Source: Aphrophora alni
Taxonomy: Eukaryota; Arthropoda; Insecta; Hemiptera; Aphrophoridae
Length of the DNA stretch: 64,000 nt
Assembly (NCBI GenBank): GCA_963513935.1
Contig: OY740774.1
Coordinates: 30,351,673 to 30,415,672 of the forward strand
Direction of reading: 5' to 3'
The notes below the pieces were generated by a model that saw only the letters and a list, made by a program, of their open reading frames with translations, was not told the origin of the DNA and did not search any database. Shown here one piece after another: positions 1 through 12,745 of the stretch; the first letter of the stretch is position 1; every line of letters starts with the position of its first letter. The translations under genes were made by a program, and so were the position numbers.

Positions 1-2700
1 TTTAAAAATGACAGGAGTGAAATTCAATAATTACTGGTTCTGATATTTTAAAACTGTAATTATGGCTTAAGTTATATATAAAGAAGAGACAAAGTAGTTG
101 CGTCTTAACACAAAATTCAAGGTCTAAATATTTCAAATTAACTTTAATTGTTCGGTTGGGGATTGTAAGACGTTTTTACTAAACAAAAAATGCAACAGAT
201 CAATTTTTAATGTTTTTCAAGCTTATTTTTCCATGATTGAAGATTGAGAGTATGAAGATATTAGTAGCATTTGAAATAAATTTAAAAAAATAATAGTGTT
301 AAGTGTGACCACAGTCGGTTCTTGGTGATATTCCACAATAAGGTAACAAATATTACTCCCTAGTAAATTTCACAAAACACAAAATATTATATTTGTAATA
401 TCCATTTCCTTGACCTCCTCAAGTACTCCAAGGTAGGTTCATTCCCTTTCTCTTCTCCCCCACCCTCTTAAAACGTTTTTAAAGCGTTGTAAAGCGTTTT
501 GTAAATTTTAGTTCTTAGTTGTCTGATGATGCTTAACTGCGAAACAGCTGTTACAAATATTTATTTGTGTTTTGTGAAATTTACTAGGGTGTATTATTAC
601 CTTATCAAATAATAATAGTTTCTGGTTTTAAGCTTATCTAAGTGGTTTCTTTGTAACCACTTCATCAAATCTTATCTTTTGAAATAATTGTTTCTAATAG
701 TTTAGTTGTGAATTTTGTAATATTAAAATTTTTGTCAACCCAGGAAGTACTCATAATACTGAAAACTGTTAGAAGCTTACTACTATTAGAAAACATGTTA
801 TGTTTCGTGATTGCTCTCTCTAAGTATGACAAAAATAATATTAAAATTATTCATTAATGAGAATATTTATTTACAATTTTTTTGTATTATTATTATTGAC
901 AACCTTATTAATAAATCTTTGAAGTAAAATTCAATAATTTTATATAACATTCATTTTTATAACAGAATTTCTCTGTATAAGTAACACTAAACCGCAATAC
1001 CAGGACTAAAATGATTTAGCCATCAGCAATAATACAAATTACTTATCAACATGTAAAGATAAAGTGGTGTAATGGCGGGAATTTGTTGAAAACACAGGTT
1101 TAAAATTAATAATATTATCTTGTGATATTAGTAAGAGATAAAATACTACTTTAACTAAAACAAATAAAGTTGTTGAAAAAAGCTTTTCAAGGAATGATTT
1201 ACCGTTTTGTAAGATTTAGAAATTGTAAATAATTAGGGTCGGGATTGAGGCCAATAATTTATGGTTTAAATTAAATCATCCTAAATCTAAATACTAGTCT
1301 AAAAACTACTAAGTACTGTCCCATTTATGGTCTTGAATTACTTAATCTCGTCTGACCAAGGATCATTCTTGGTTATACAGCTTATATGAGTAACTATACA
1401 AATTATTCACAAGGGGGCTTCGTTTAATAATAAAACTGCACAAAACGCTAATAGCATGTGTGGAAAACAGACCATCGAGCCATTATGCCCACATCACGAC
1501 GTAACTGAAATAATTCCCCGTTCTGTTGAGTTAGGCATTCCCAAAAAGTCACTGAACACCATTATTAAAATAAGATATGTAGCCATTGTAATTTGTAAAC
1601 TATGATTTAAGTGTTTTAAGAGAAAATCGGAGAAGACTTTCCCACTGTCGGCTTGATCGGCGCAACAAGATTTTAACAAAGATTCGGGTTTCTAACCAGT
1701 GATATCTACACAAAATTGCAGAGTGCTTCTAAATTTGGGCTGTTTGCAGCCTATACTTACATATATGTAGAAAGTGTTATGTTTTTATAAAGGGCAAAAG
1801 ATTTCTAATGTATGATATCACCACCCAAAATGAAGAGTGAAATGATAATTTTCCTTTACTGGAACATCTAAAACGAGTGCCTTTAGTCTACTACTAAGGT
1901 TCATTCAGTACATGGTGACATTATGATGTTCTGATGTCCTTGTTTTCGTATGTTACCATTACTTAGCATGGAGTTACATTTATTAAGAATATATCTTTGT
2001 TATACAGTATATCGTTTTGAAATATACTTATTATTTTTCTCTCTCAGTATATTTAATGGAATAAAACTTGATCACAAATTCTCACATATATTACGTGTAT
2101 TTATCAAAAACGCTTTTCAACGACAAAGTCGCCATCTTCAATGGATGCACAAGCTACTATAATTAAACTATAACTGCAACTCTCATTATATATAAAGTAT
2201 AAAACATTCACGTCATGAGTATTTCCTACTCATTCCTGGTATTAGAATTTGTTTTTTGTTTTGTTTTGATCACATCAAGGATTCTTCAATATCTCCACCG
2301 GTTCCTTGTACTCAACAGTTTAGTGTAGATGCTCATTAAATCCACTTATGTTCTCTTCTGCCTTACATATCCTTTCTTATCACCTCATTCTTAGTTCGTG
2401 ACCAATTACGTTCTTATTAGTTGAATTCATTTAACGACATTAGGCTCTTTATACAGTCGTAATGTAGTGTATTTTACAATGATCATTTTGTACATCTGCA
2501 ACATGTTCTCTTACTTCAAAAACAAGTAGTTCCGCACCTCCTACATAGTAATGGTCCATGTCACAGTTCCATAAGTCTAAATATTTTATATTAATACATT
2601 AATACCTTAGTTGATTTGATGCGGTTTTTTAAAACAGCACCTATTTAACATAAAAAGCCACTGTGTTACCTCCTGGCAATGAGTCATTACTTAATTATAA
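1..2700. other. AT-rich non-coding stretch
   Basis: No gene is supported here. Open frames are short and lack recognisable motifs. The stretch holds an inverted-repeat element at 338-605 (listed separately). Near 2106-2155 there is a degenerate copy of a motif (TTTCAACGACAAAGTCGCC) that also forms the core of the large hairpin at 9125-9355 and recurs near 15.6 kb. Confidence 0.5.
338..605. repeat. inverted-repeat (MITE-like) element
   Basis: The left arm (about 338-400) and right arm (about 549-605) are near reverse complements. Both contain the block CTAGTAAATTTCACAAAACA and the outer ATAAGGTAA, with small indels between arms. The 150-bp centre is pyrimidine-rich and carries CTGATGATG...GCGAAACAG, a type of sequence often seen at retroelement ends. 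No coding capacity is visible. It could be a foldback MITE or an inverted pair of retroelement ends; no target-site duplication is obvious to me. Confidence 0.5.
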
Positions 2701-2729
2701 TTTTCGTTTTTTTTTCTATAAAAATAATT

Positions 2730-3600
2730 ACCAGTATTTAAATGTATTCTGTTTTACTCAGTTACATAAGAGGTAAACATAAACAAACGCAGAGTGGTCT
2801 CTGATATGAATAGTTGTGATCAATACTAACCAGGTTTAATTATATAATTTACTTTGTGTAGTATGATACATAACCGTGTGTTTGTACTTTGATTATCCAA
2901 TATCTGAATTTAATAGATGGGTCTAAGGCGTAACAAAGTGATAGCCTTGTGAACGACGCAAAATGTGTAACGCCGACTCATGTTCAGTTAATATTTCATT
3001 TTAGAGATGGATGGATAAGAAAGTTAGAGCAATGATTTGCGTCAATTATTTTTTATATTTTTGCGCCGCACAAATAAAGGCAGATTTTATGTTCAATAGT
3101 GATTAATTTTTGCAGAAAACGTTCTATATTGAATGAGAGCAGACATTATTTGTAAAAAAATAAGAATAGAAGGAAGAAAAAAGCCCAACTCAATACTTGT
3201 TCATAAAGATATATCTTGTCTTTAACACTTAATAACTTTTATAAAACAAAGTAATTATTATAAAATGTTTGAAAAATGAATTTGAAAACAACTTTCAATT
3301 AACAATTACTGTAGTCATAGACTAGGCATCAATAACCCGAACTCTATAGCAATTGTTAGGAACTAAAGTTTTTTCCACTACCAAGCGTTAATAAGTTTAA
3401 AGTTTTGTTTTCGGCAGATGTTTTGTCTTTTCTTAGAGTTGTAAAACGTTATGGCACTACCTTTTACTTTTAAAAAAACTACACCATGTCATTTCCTATC
3501 AAGTTCTCATTGTAAATTAAATTAAAATATTAGATTGAAAGTGTTTCCTGATCGTTCTTTTATCGCTTTGGGTAAAAACAAAATTGTGGATAAATTCAAT
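2730..3600 (+). repeat. interspersed repeat, segments A and C (copy 1)
   Basis: Segment A (about 2732-2925) matches 5533-5735 directly and 11010-11240 in inverse orientation, sharing the start TTAACTGTATTCTGTTTCAC with small differences. Segment C (about 3180-3600) matches 7385-7800 directly and 12335-12745 inverted, sharing AATAACCCGAACTCTATA and CTTTCAATTAAC. The family is not one I recognise. Frames are closed in this copy. Confidence 0.6.
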
Positions 3601-5065
3601 TTAGAATTAGAATTGTTTCCGTAATCTACATTTTTCATTTAGAGAAAGAAGTAAGGAATTGTGAAATAGCCCAAATTTAAATACACAGTTTTTATTATTA
3701 TCTTAGTTTTGAGTTGGCCTGTACGTCTGTTATGGAGAAACTCCACTAGTTATATTAACTTTTAAAATAACTTGTATTACTAGTTTATTACTTTCACGTT
3801 ATTGGTTTCACAACATTTTGATTTACCAAAACTTGTAACTAGGTAATAAACTTACTTTTTTTCCTTTTTGAAGAAAATATCAAACAGTGATAAAACAAAG
3901 TGCACATTCGGAATATTCATCTAAATATTGGTTGATTTAAAGTTTAAAATTTTGAAAAAGTTTAATGTTTACGATTAAGAAAAGAAGCTTAAAACTAAAC
4001 AATACAATAATGGATTAAAAGCAGACCTCAAAACTCAGTATCAACAAAGTTTGTAATAGACTTACTGCAAATATCGTCACTAAAATACCGTATTTTTTAA
4101 ATGTAAATTTTTGCTAAAATGTCGATTTATTGTACAAAATTAAACATTTATTATGATTTTCTAAGGTACAACTTTGTGTGCAATGAAATGGTTCAAACTT
4201 TGTGTTTTAAAAAAAATAATATAACAAATTTGAAATATATTTATTTTCTTATTTTCAAAGTAACAACGTTGAATAATTTAATGTGTATAATTGAAAATGT
4301 GCTTACTAAAATATGTTAAATCATATTACCTTTACTCAAAATGTATTACAATAAAATGTACAAAACGATTTGTTTCATCAGATTCTAACCTCTAAGTCAA
4401 GGCTCTAAAAAATCAGTGATTAAATTGTATAGAACTGTTACTCCACAAATCGCATAAAATATGCGAAAATATATATTTTTTAATAATTTGTTTGAATAAT
4501 AAAGGAATCTATTTTTAAGAACAGTTTATTATAAAACTGACAAAACCACAATACTACTATTTTATTTTAAACAAAGGTCAAACTATACGTTCCATTTGGT
4601 TTTAGAAAAGTAAATGTAGAACAAGCTTTTAGTTGGTAAATCTTTAGAGTTATTATTATTATTATTTTGTTATGTTAAGTCTAGGTCACCCTAAAATTAA
4701 GTTTCTCCTGGTGTTCACAAGTACAATTTTATTGATATGTATACTATAGTTTGAATGTTGTAACAAAAAATAATTCTTAATATTTTAAACTCGGTCTCTG
4801 GTGTGATGAAAAATTATCAATAAAAAAATTGGAAAAATTAAATATTTGGTCAGTTATTAGAATTCTTATAAAGTATTCTGTACATCTGAACAAGAGTCAT
4901 AATAGAGTTACTGTGCCTCTAAATACCTAAACTATGGGTTCAACAAATGTGTATCAAAATTATGGTTTATACACTAGAAAGAAAAGTGTCGCATTAAAGA
5001 AAAAGTATAATGATTTTTATATTTAATGTAAAAGCAGATATTTCTTGATGAAACTCCATATTAAA

Positions 5066-5153
5066 GGATTAAATAAAGCAATAAAGCTAAAGTTTCACAC
5101 TTATTTTGAATAAAATAATTTTGAAACTTTAGCTTTATTGCTTTATTTAATCC
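5066..5153. repeat. perfect 32-bp palindrome with 24-nt loop
   Basis: 5066-5097 (starting GGATTAAATAAAGCAATAAA) is the exact reverse complement of 5122-5153, with 24 nt between. The arms show no mismatch although the surrounding repeats are badly decayed, so the hairpin is either young or kept identical by gene conversion. No coding capacity is visible. Confidence 0.85.
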
Positions 5154-5532
5154 GAACACAAGTTCTCACAAAACTAGTTATGAAAACTTTTATTCGAGTT
5201 TTTTCTATATAATATTATCTCACAAGTCAAGCTCAATACTTATTCGTAAGTTTATTGTGGCGTGAATGTACTAGAGAATGATTTGACATTAGACTAAGTA
5301 GCATAAGGAATACAGATAAAAATATAGTAACCAATTTTATTACTCTGTGGAACATGTTAGCTAAAACAAATGGGCAACACATTTGAGTCGTTTGAATCAC
5401 TAGTGGAGTTATCAGCCATTTTTTCGTGTGCTTTAGGCACCCATAACAGCAGCTATTTGCCGCAAAAAAATCTCTGCGTTCTCTCCTGGTTATGCAATTC
5501 ACTTACTGCCCTCCCCCCTCCCATTGAAATGG

Positions 5533-6110
5533 TCGCCAGCATTTAACTGTATTCTGTTTCACTCATTGATATATGAGAGATAAAATAATAAACGTAGAGT
5601 CTGGTCTCTGATATTAATAATTGTATTAAACACTCGTCAAGTTTATTTGAGTTGATATATTTACTCTGAGTAAAATGAGTGATGCCCGTGCGTATGTATT
5701 TTGTTTATACAGTTTCTGAATTGGATAGAGAGTTCTTTGCCGTAGTCAAGAGACGTGCTTGAATAAATTTTTACGCCGTACAAATATACACACATTACAT
5801 TTCAGACTATCAGAATGTCATAAATTACCACTAATATTTCACCATAAAAAACCATTACAATCCGCAAAAAATAGCTCCAAACTGTTTCTGTTCCTTGGCT
5901 ACAATGTCTGCCTGATCTCACAAAGTATTACGAATTGCAAGTAAACAAAGGGATCTACTCAGTAGAAATGAAAGTGCCAATTTATTAACGTTTCTCTTCT
6001 TCTCACTCTTTCACAATTCATGAAGTGTTCTCTCTTTTTCTCACTACACTGTCAACGCCAGTCTTGATGCTCCAATATATCAAACTTTGCGTGTACAACT
6101 ATCGTCTATA
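5533..6110 (+). repeat. interspersed repeat, segments A and B (copy 2)
   Basis: Segment A (5533-5735) and segment B (about 5855-6090) match the inverted copy at 11240-10600 in the same A-then-B order. Translated segment B resembles the inverted copy at the protein level: both give LQ-(I/V)-NKGIY-x2-EMKVPIY followed by a serine-rich stretch and EVFSL. Segment A ends in a similar peptide in both (FFAVVKRRA here, FSAIVKGRY in the other). This suggests a decayed coding region of a transposable element. This copy has an in-frame stop just after KVPIY. The family is unidentified. Confidence 0.5.
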
Positions 6111-6599
6111 AAATGAATAAGTTAATAAGTTTACGTAGATATTATAGTAACTCTTTTTAAATGTTTATTTTTGTGTAACTGATGTAAAAAACAAAACTGA
6201 TTAATTATGGATTATTTAGAGTAAAATATTTTAAAATGCACTACGGTTTTCAGTAGCGACACGTGGTAATAAATGTCGTTGGAAGTTAGATGATAAATTA
6301 TACTTAGGAATAAAATACATTAGTAATTAATTACAACATAGCTAAATAATATTGGTGATTGGTTAACTAGTCATATACAAATAATTAGCATCAAAAATTA
6401 CAATTCTCTAATTACAATAATCTATTTATGTGTATTTCATTACATCTGTTTATTCCATATTTGTAAATTCAATCACCACAACCAATTACAAGTTTGTACC
6501 TAGTAATGTTTTGCCTACTATGACTTTGTTCATTATATTCAATAATTTTCATGGTGCTCTGTGTTTCTATTTGGAGAATTCGCTGCCTTGGAAATGAAC

Positions 6600-6790
6600 A
6601 GTACTGTTTTGACTCATTCAATATAATAACTTTATACATTTATCATTCATTTAGGATATTTTCTTACTCTCATAAGTGTATCATAATTCTATGGGCAGAC
6701 AACACGACTTCGTTTATCAATAGGGCATGTGACGTCACCATGAATTTATCCTTATTAACTAAGGAAGGCTTCCTGGATACTTAACTTCAT
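6600..6790 (+). pseudogene. non-LTR retrotransposon reverse-transcriptase scrap
   Basis: The frame of 6551-6784 contains SHKCIIILWADNTTSF (about 6671-6718). This fits the palm of non-LTR reverse transcriptases, whose catalytic box is usually x-(F/Y)ADD-T-x-x-F after a (K/C)-rich beta strand. The catalytic box has decayed: Tyr is Trp and the second Asp is Asn. Shifting frame near 6770 gives a W...LTLQTN-like stretch resembling the next conserved block. Only this palm fragment is recognisable. The frame is broken on both sides, so it is a dead fragment. Assignment rests on motif reading alone. Confidence 0.45.
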
Positions 6791-7384
6791 AATACACACA
6801 TGGCTTACACTGCAAACAAACATATCACATACTAACTGTTAGCGCTAGCTTCTAGATCAACTTTGTCTATTTTGAGGAAATATCAACCACGTTGAGACGA
6901 CTTTATTAGGATTGTTCGATCTACTGATTTGGATTGTTTTAATTAACAACTTTAGGTCAGCTCAGGCTTGCTTTTTTTCTCTGCGTTTCTTACTTAGGTT
7001 ACTAGTTTTATCTTAAGTTTTCAACATATAGTCCTAGGATTCTAGACATTGTTGGTCCTTCTCATGTTTGTCACGTTTTTCCACTACTTGATAACAAAAG
7101 ATGATTGATGTCGGAACGTCTTGTATTTGTTTATTGCACAAAAACTAATAGACGTTAATGTTGGAATAGACTTTACAAGTAATATCAACAATGTTATGAC
7201 TTCCACATTAAGATCATTGATAGCTCAGTTTATTTATGTTTTTTTGTGATAGAGGATATATAAAGAGAGGTAAAACACAAAATTAGTTTTAAATTAGATT
7301 TTTAATATTATTTTACAATAATTTTTAATTTTCGTCCTCAACTTTTTAAGGTGGATGAAAGAACAGATTTTATTCTTCTCAAAT

Positions 7385-7800
7385 AAGACAAGAACGATCT
7401 CAAATCAATACTTCTCCAGGCAAATATGTGTAGTCATCAACATGTAATAACTTTTCAAAGTGATTATTATAAAACGTTTGAAAATTCAGTTTAAAAAGAA
7501 CTTTCAATTAACATCGAATTGGAATCAATAACCCGAACTCTATAACAATTTTTATGAACTAAACTTTGGTCAACTTCCACGCGTTAATGAGATTAAAAAA
7601 AAAGTTTTATAAGTTTGGTTTTCTGCAGATGAACTCTTTTCCTAGAACATTGCAACAGTTGAACACTCTCTACTTTCTTTAGAAAGAAGAAAGAAATTGC
7701 ACCGTCATTTCTTTGCCGAGATCCCAGTGAAACTATTGGAATGAAAATATTTCCTGATTAGGTTTTTATCGCTTCAGTTAGAAATAAAATTGTGTGTAAA
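7385..7800 (+). repeat. interspersed repeat, segment C (copy 2)
   Basis: Aligns directly with 3180-3600 and inversely with 12335-12745. Shared landmarks are TAATAACTTTTCAAAGTGAT, CTTTCAATTAACA and AATAACCCGAACTCTATA. No open frame is conserved between the copies that I can see. Confidence 0.6.
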
Positions 7801-9050
7801 AAAGTGATATGTTTCGGAAAGATTTTTTTGCTTCTTGAGATCTCCCACATTGGATACAAGTCAAGAACTACATTCTCAGATATTATTACGTTGATTTTTA
7901 TTAACAAATAAAAAATAAAAAATTACTAGTGAGTTCGATGTATTCTTTCCATGTCTCAATGTATAATACCTATCATTGCAATTAAAATTTTATAATTTAG
8001 TATTCTTAAGGATTGAAGAATATCAAAGTATAGGACATAACTGGCAAAGCCTAGGATAATTCTGATCTGCAGATATTGTTCTCCTCCACCATGTTTCCGA
8101 TATAAGGAAACTCTAAGGTTCATTAGCTCTCCATATTATCATTGGTAGTCACTATTGGTGATTGGCATTTCTTTCTTTTTATGGAGTTGATCTTCAATCA
8201 CAATTGATGTGTTTCAACTTTTAAATCATTGTACTCAGTATTTCTGAAGCTCTGTGCTACAATGTACGAGAAGTGTTTGTTATATTCCCTATTATTTCGA
8301 GTAGGGGAGGTAAATCTATAATGTCAGACACATAACTAATTCTACAAATTGCCTCATTCTTTATGTAGGAGTACATTTAAATTATTGTAAATCCAGCTTC
8401 CATTTACTAAACCCCATGCTGGCCACTGAGCCGGCTAGCGTTTCAAAGTTGTTTAAATAAAAATAACTAAAACTTTCACTTGCTTTGCATATAATGACAA
8501 ATTGGTTTTATTGTTTGGAACACACAGATTATAAGTCCAATTGGATATCTACTTCCGGACTCGCCTTCCTCCTAAGAGTGGTGCGATTTGTTGGGAATAC
8601 TCCAAACTTAAATTAAATCCTATCTCTATTGTTCTATTGTTGCTAAAACGCTTCTTTACCAATTGACCTAAAAGAAAATATTTGTGCGTCACAGATAATA
8701 TACGACATTAAAACTTTTTATTTTATATATATAATTTATACCTGAATTTATTACTTTACGCCCTGTGAATTAATGAATATTAAGAAGGAGTGTAACGTAT
8801 GGATAAATTTAACACTACCAACCGAATTCGAACCTGAACACCATAGCGGTTATAAGCCCGATATAAAACTATTTAAACGTGCCTTTATCAATAATAACTA
8901 CATACAAGTATATATATTGCACAATAATGTAAAATAGTGGGGTCTATGGTTTTTGTTTTCCAACCATTTGTTTTTTATAATCCAAATACAACATTAATGA
9001 ATTTCTTCCTAACACTTATAACCCTTCCTCAGCTCGTATATGCAAATAAT
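7801..9050. other. no supported gene
   Basis: AT-rich DNA without recognisable motif or conserved open frame. Just upstream, near 7084, is a sequence (ACTTGATAACA...CGGAACGTC) resembling the retroelement-tail motif that recurs near 13.87 and 40.06 kb. Confidence 0.4.
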
Positions 9051-9124
9051 AAATGAAAAACACTATTTTCACAACACGACAGCTCAAACATAGAATGAAG
9101 TCACAACAATCAAGTCATCACGGT

Positions 9125-9355
9125 CAGTATAATAAACACAAGGAACACAATTCTCATAAAAAAATACGCCTAAGTATCAGACGCGTTTCAACGACAAGGT
9201 CGTCCTCTTCAGTGATACACCAGCCACACCAACCAAACCACAACAAGTTGGTGTGGCTGGTGTATCACTGAAGAGGACGACCTTGTCGTTGAAACGCGTC
9301 TGATACTTAGGTGTATTTTTTTATGAGAATTGTGTTCTGTGTGTTTATTATACTG
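9125..9355. repeat. 231-bp near-perfect foldback hairpin
   Basis: 9125-9232 and 9248-9355 are 108-bp reverse complements with about three mismatches, separated by 15 nt. The stem contains ACGCGTTTCAACGACAAGGT and CTCTTCAGTGATACACCAGC. Degenerate single copies of that core occur near 2106-2155 and 15597-15640, so the hairpin looks like two ends of one repeat family joined head to head. A 72-residue open frame crosses it but is only a by-product. RNA from it would form a long double-stranded stem. Confidence 0.85.
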
Positions 9356-10595
9356 TATAGTTTTTCTCATAGGTCGGGCTCAACATTTAATATGGACATC
9401 ACGGTCAGTTGTAATGAGCACACTAAATAATGTACGAATAACACAATAACTGCTGTATAAATAGCACACTAACTAATGTACGAATATGTGACGTTATCAC
9501 TTTGAGTTCGGGAACTACTTGGTCGAGGCCCTGTTTTTCCTTACCCAGACTGTACTTAGGAGGTAACAGCTGACTGGGTAACTAGGTTGAGCAGACCATG
9601 TTCGTGAAACGAAACAAAATATTCCGACCGTTCAGGCGACAAGTCGTGTTGTGAATATTAATTAATTATATTGGTAGCCGATCGAATACATTGTACATTC
9701 TCGTACATTCTACATTGTATTGTTATTGGTACATTCTCGAATAGTTTTATGGTTTTTATTAAATAGTGTGTACATATATTTCCATACAATATTTAGATTA
9801 TTATTAGATATTACTTATTGCAGTCGTACCTATATTTGTATTGTTTCGACAGTAGCAATCATTCTATGCGTTTTAAAAACCACGAGTCCTAATATTTGGC
9901 ACTTCTCCACGTGCTCTCAAAGATTGTAGCGAGAGAAGCGTAATAAATATTAAATTTCTTCTTTTAAGTATAAAACACTTCATAATAACAACACGTGTGG
10001 AGGTTGTTTGCATTTGACAAACAAGCGAGCGTAGACACACACATAAAACGACAGTAAAGGATAAACTCATCCGACACAGCTGTTGACGAAGGGTGGGAGG
10101 GGGAGTTGAGAAGCACACGTTAAACATTAAACATCCATTGTATCAATGTATACGTGAAATCATTACAGTTTTTCAGTTTCTGTACTAAGACAGCTTCATT
10201 CCGCAAAGTTGTTGCAACAGATTGAGTGTTTTTACTCTATTTCGTCCCGGTATTAAATTTTTGTCCTTGTGTAAAGGCGAAAAACCTTTCAATCGCGTGA
10301 AATTTTAGACAGCCGTTTTCAGCATTATTTCAATACACATTTACTTCTTAAATGTTTCATCTCATAATTGTTGAGGAGAAAATTTCCTCTTTATTATATA
10401 AAAAATATATTTGTAAGTTTAAAATATGAATTTTTCTAAAATTGTTCTTTTGCCAGGACTTTTCTGTTTTCCGATCTTATTATATAATGTAATTAAACTT
10501 TCATAAATTTTTCTTTAAACTTTAACAGATTAACATTCAATAGTTCCAAACCCTTCAATTAAGTGTGACAATTTTCCAATAATTCTGTACCTTCT
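9356..10595. other. no supported gene; mixed-composition stretch
   Basis: Less AT-rich in parts (about 9480-9650 and 10010-10110). Short direct repeats of GTACATTC lie near 9690-9735. No promoter, splice pair or protein motif is strong enough to call. The open frames here (for example 9873-10127 minus) show no recognisable domain. Confidence 0.35.
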
Positions 10596-10599
10596 TAAA

Positions 10600-11240
10600 C
10601 TATTGAGTTAATTCGTTGTCGACCAATGCTTGTACTCAAGGTCTGATATATTATAGCAGCAACTCTGGAGCTGAAAGTATTAGTGGTACGAAGAGAGAAC
10701 ACCTCATTTATTGTGCGTGAAAAAGAAAGAGAGCAACGGTAGTAAATTGGTACTTTCATTTCCATTGGGTAGATTCCTTTGTTTATTTGCAATCTGTAAT
10801 ACTTTTTGAGATCAGGCAAACTAAGGGAGGGGGGTTAAAGCGTTTGGATATTTATGGCAATCTCGATATTAATTTTCGTCAACTATATTCTAATAGTTCA
10901 CAATGAACTATTTAGGTGTTATACAAAATAAAGGAGAGGAAAGCATTATGTTGACGTTTGCACACTCATATACAACACTAAATATTGACAAAAATAGTTT
11001 TATTTTACATATTTTCAATATCTTCCTTTGACAATGGCTGAGAAATAACTACCCAATTGGCAAAAAAATAACAAACACTCTGTTATATTGATACCCAACA
11101 TAGATGTATGAACTCTAATCAAACCTGACCTATATATAATACAATCCGTCATGCCAGAAGTCACTCTACAATTATTTATTTTTATCTCATATATCACTGA
11201 GTAAAACGGAATACAGTTAAATGCTGGCAACTATTTCATT
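10600..11240 (-). repeat. interspersed repeat, segments A and B (inverted copy)
   Basis: Read on the minus strand, 11240-11010 matches segment A and 10835-10605 matches segment B of the 5.5-6.1 kb copy. Two minus-strand open frames (11230-11015, 71 residues; 10819-10595, 74 residues) cover them and encode the shared peptides FSAIVKGRY and LQINKGIYPMEMKVPIYYR. This is the better-preserved copy, but no known domain is recognised. Confidence 0.5.
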
Positions 11241-12334
11241 GAAAGAAAGATAAATATATTAAAATTTGTGAATCATTTATGAAAAGTTATTTAAGCTTAA
11301 CTTCAGTTATGAAAAGCGTTGTATACGCTTAACTCTTAGACATCCAGAACTTGTGGAATATTGTAGGGTGAAGAGTATTGGTGAACCTTGAGGTGTTCAA
11401 GTTCCAATAATGAATTTAGCACCTGGGAGTAGGAATTATTGTAGGGTTAATTTTACAATAACTAATATACAGCGAGGGTAAAATTTTTTTGGTATGGTCC
11501 TTAAATAAGTAAATTGTGTAAAATCCTTATCTTTCTGTACGATGTTGTGTCAACAACGTAACTTTTTCAGCCCCTCGAAGTTTGAACATAAATTTTTTAT
11601 TTATTAATTTTTACAACAAAACAAATTCCTATAAATATCATTTTTAATAGGAAAGATGTCATAATAATGTACCGGGGGGAAATTTATATAATCGAACAAT
11701 TATAGTGTAAAACGTTAATCGACAATCCAATTAGCCAAGTAATTGTACAAATAAGGCCATAACGACTTCCATTAATACATATTGAATTAAAAATCAAATT
11801 AAAAGTTCGTTGCTTTAAGTAAAGGTGATTTTGTCTTGTTAATTCACCACAACTATGTCTACAATGCCACAGACTAACCTCTTAAGTAAGGAAACAAAAG
11901 TTTGTTCATCCTGATAAATCATTAAGTAACGACGCCGTTGGCATTGAACACTTTCTAATAGTTATATAATCTTGGTGTTATCACGTTATTTTGCTACTGC
12001 AAAATTCTGTTGACTTTTTATTTTTATTTATTTTTATTTTTATTTAAAAATTTTTTTTTTTTAAGTGTTAACTATGGGTTTTCTAATTTTAGTTTTAGTT
12101 TGCAACTTAGTCCTCGGATACTAGGTTCTATTGGTAGTTTTCATTTGATACCGAGAATCGATCCATTCTATCGGGACATCGTATATTTATATGTATTTAT
12201 TACACAATTGGTGGATAAAACAATTTTAATAATTTAAAATTTATCACAATCCAATTACCTTCCTATCCCTCTAATTAGAATGCTAAATGTAGACTGTGAA
12301 AATAATAATGTTTCTGAGTTAAATTCATACATAA

Positions 12335-12745
12335 TTTTGCTTGTAATTGAAGCGACAATAGAACAACCGAGAAACGCTTTCAATTTTGTAATTTTATTTA
12401 GTTTACACTGGGTTCTCGACAAGGAAATGACAGTGTGTTTTTATCGTTCCTAACGAAAGTTGTAAGTTTCAAACTGTTGCAAAGCTCTAGGAAAAGAGTT
12501 CATCTGCCGAAAACAAAACTTGAAAACTTTTTTTTTTGAAAACTCATTAACGCATGGAAGTGGACAAAAGTTTAGTTTATAAAAGTTGTTATAGAGTTCG
12601 GGTTATTGATGCCAAGTCGATGACTACCGTCGTTGTTAATTGAAAGTTGTTTTCAAACTCAATTTTCAAACACTTTATTATAATCACTTTGAAAAGTTAT
12701 TACGTGTTGAAGGCCAGACATATTTTTATGGACAAGTATTGACTT
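12335..12745 (-). repeat. interspersed repeat, segment C (inverted copy)
   Basis: Reverse complement of segment C seen at 3180-3600 and 7385-7800, including ATAGAGTTCGGGTTATT and GTTAATTGAAAGTT. On the minus strand the order here is C, A, B (12745 down to 10600), unlike the forward copies. The family has therefore been rearranged, or consists of separately inserted pieces. Confidence 0.6.

Noticed and set aside
9248..9310. Hammerhead-ribozyme-like core CTGAAGA...GAAA, as found in Penelope-like elements
   Set aside because: The stem after CTGAAGA pairs only with one base left over and the third strand with the cleavage site cannot be placed, so the fold is not convincing.
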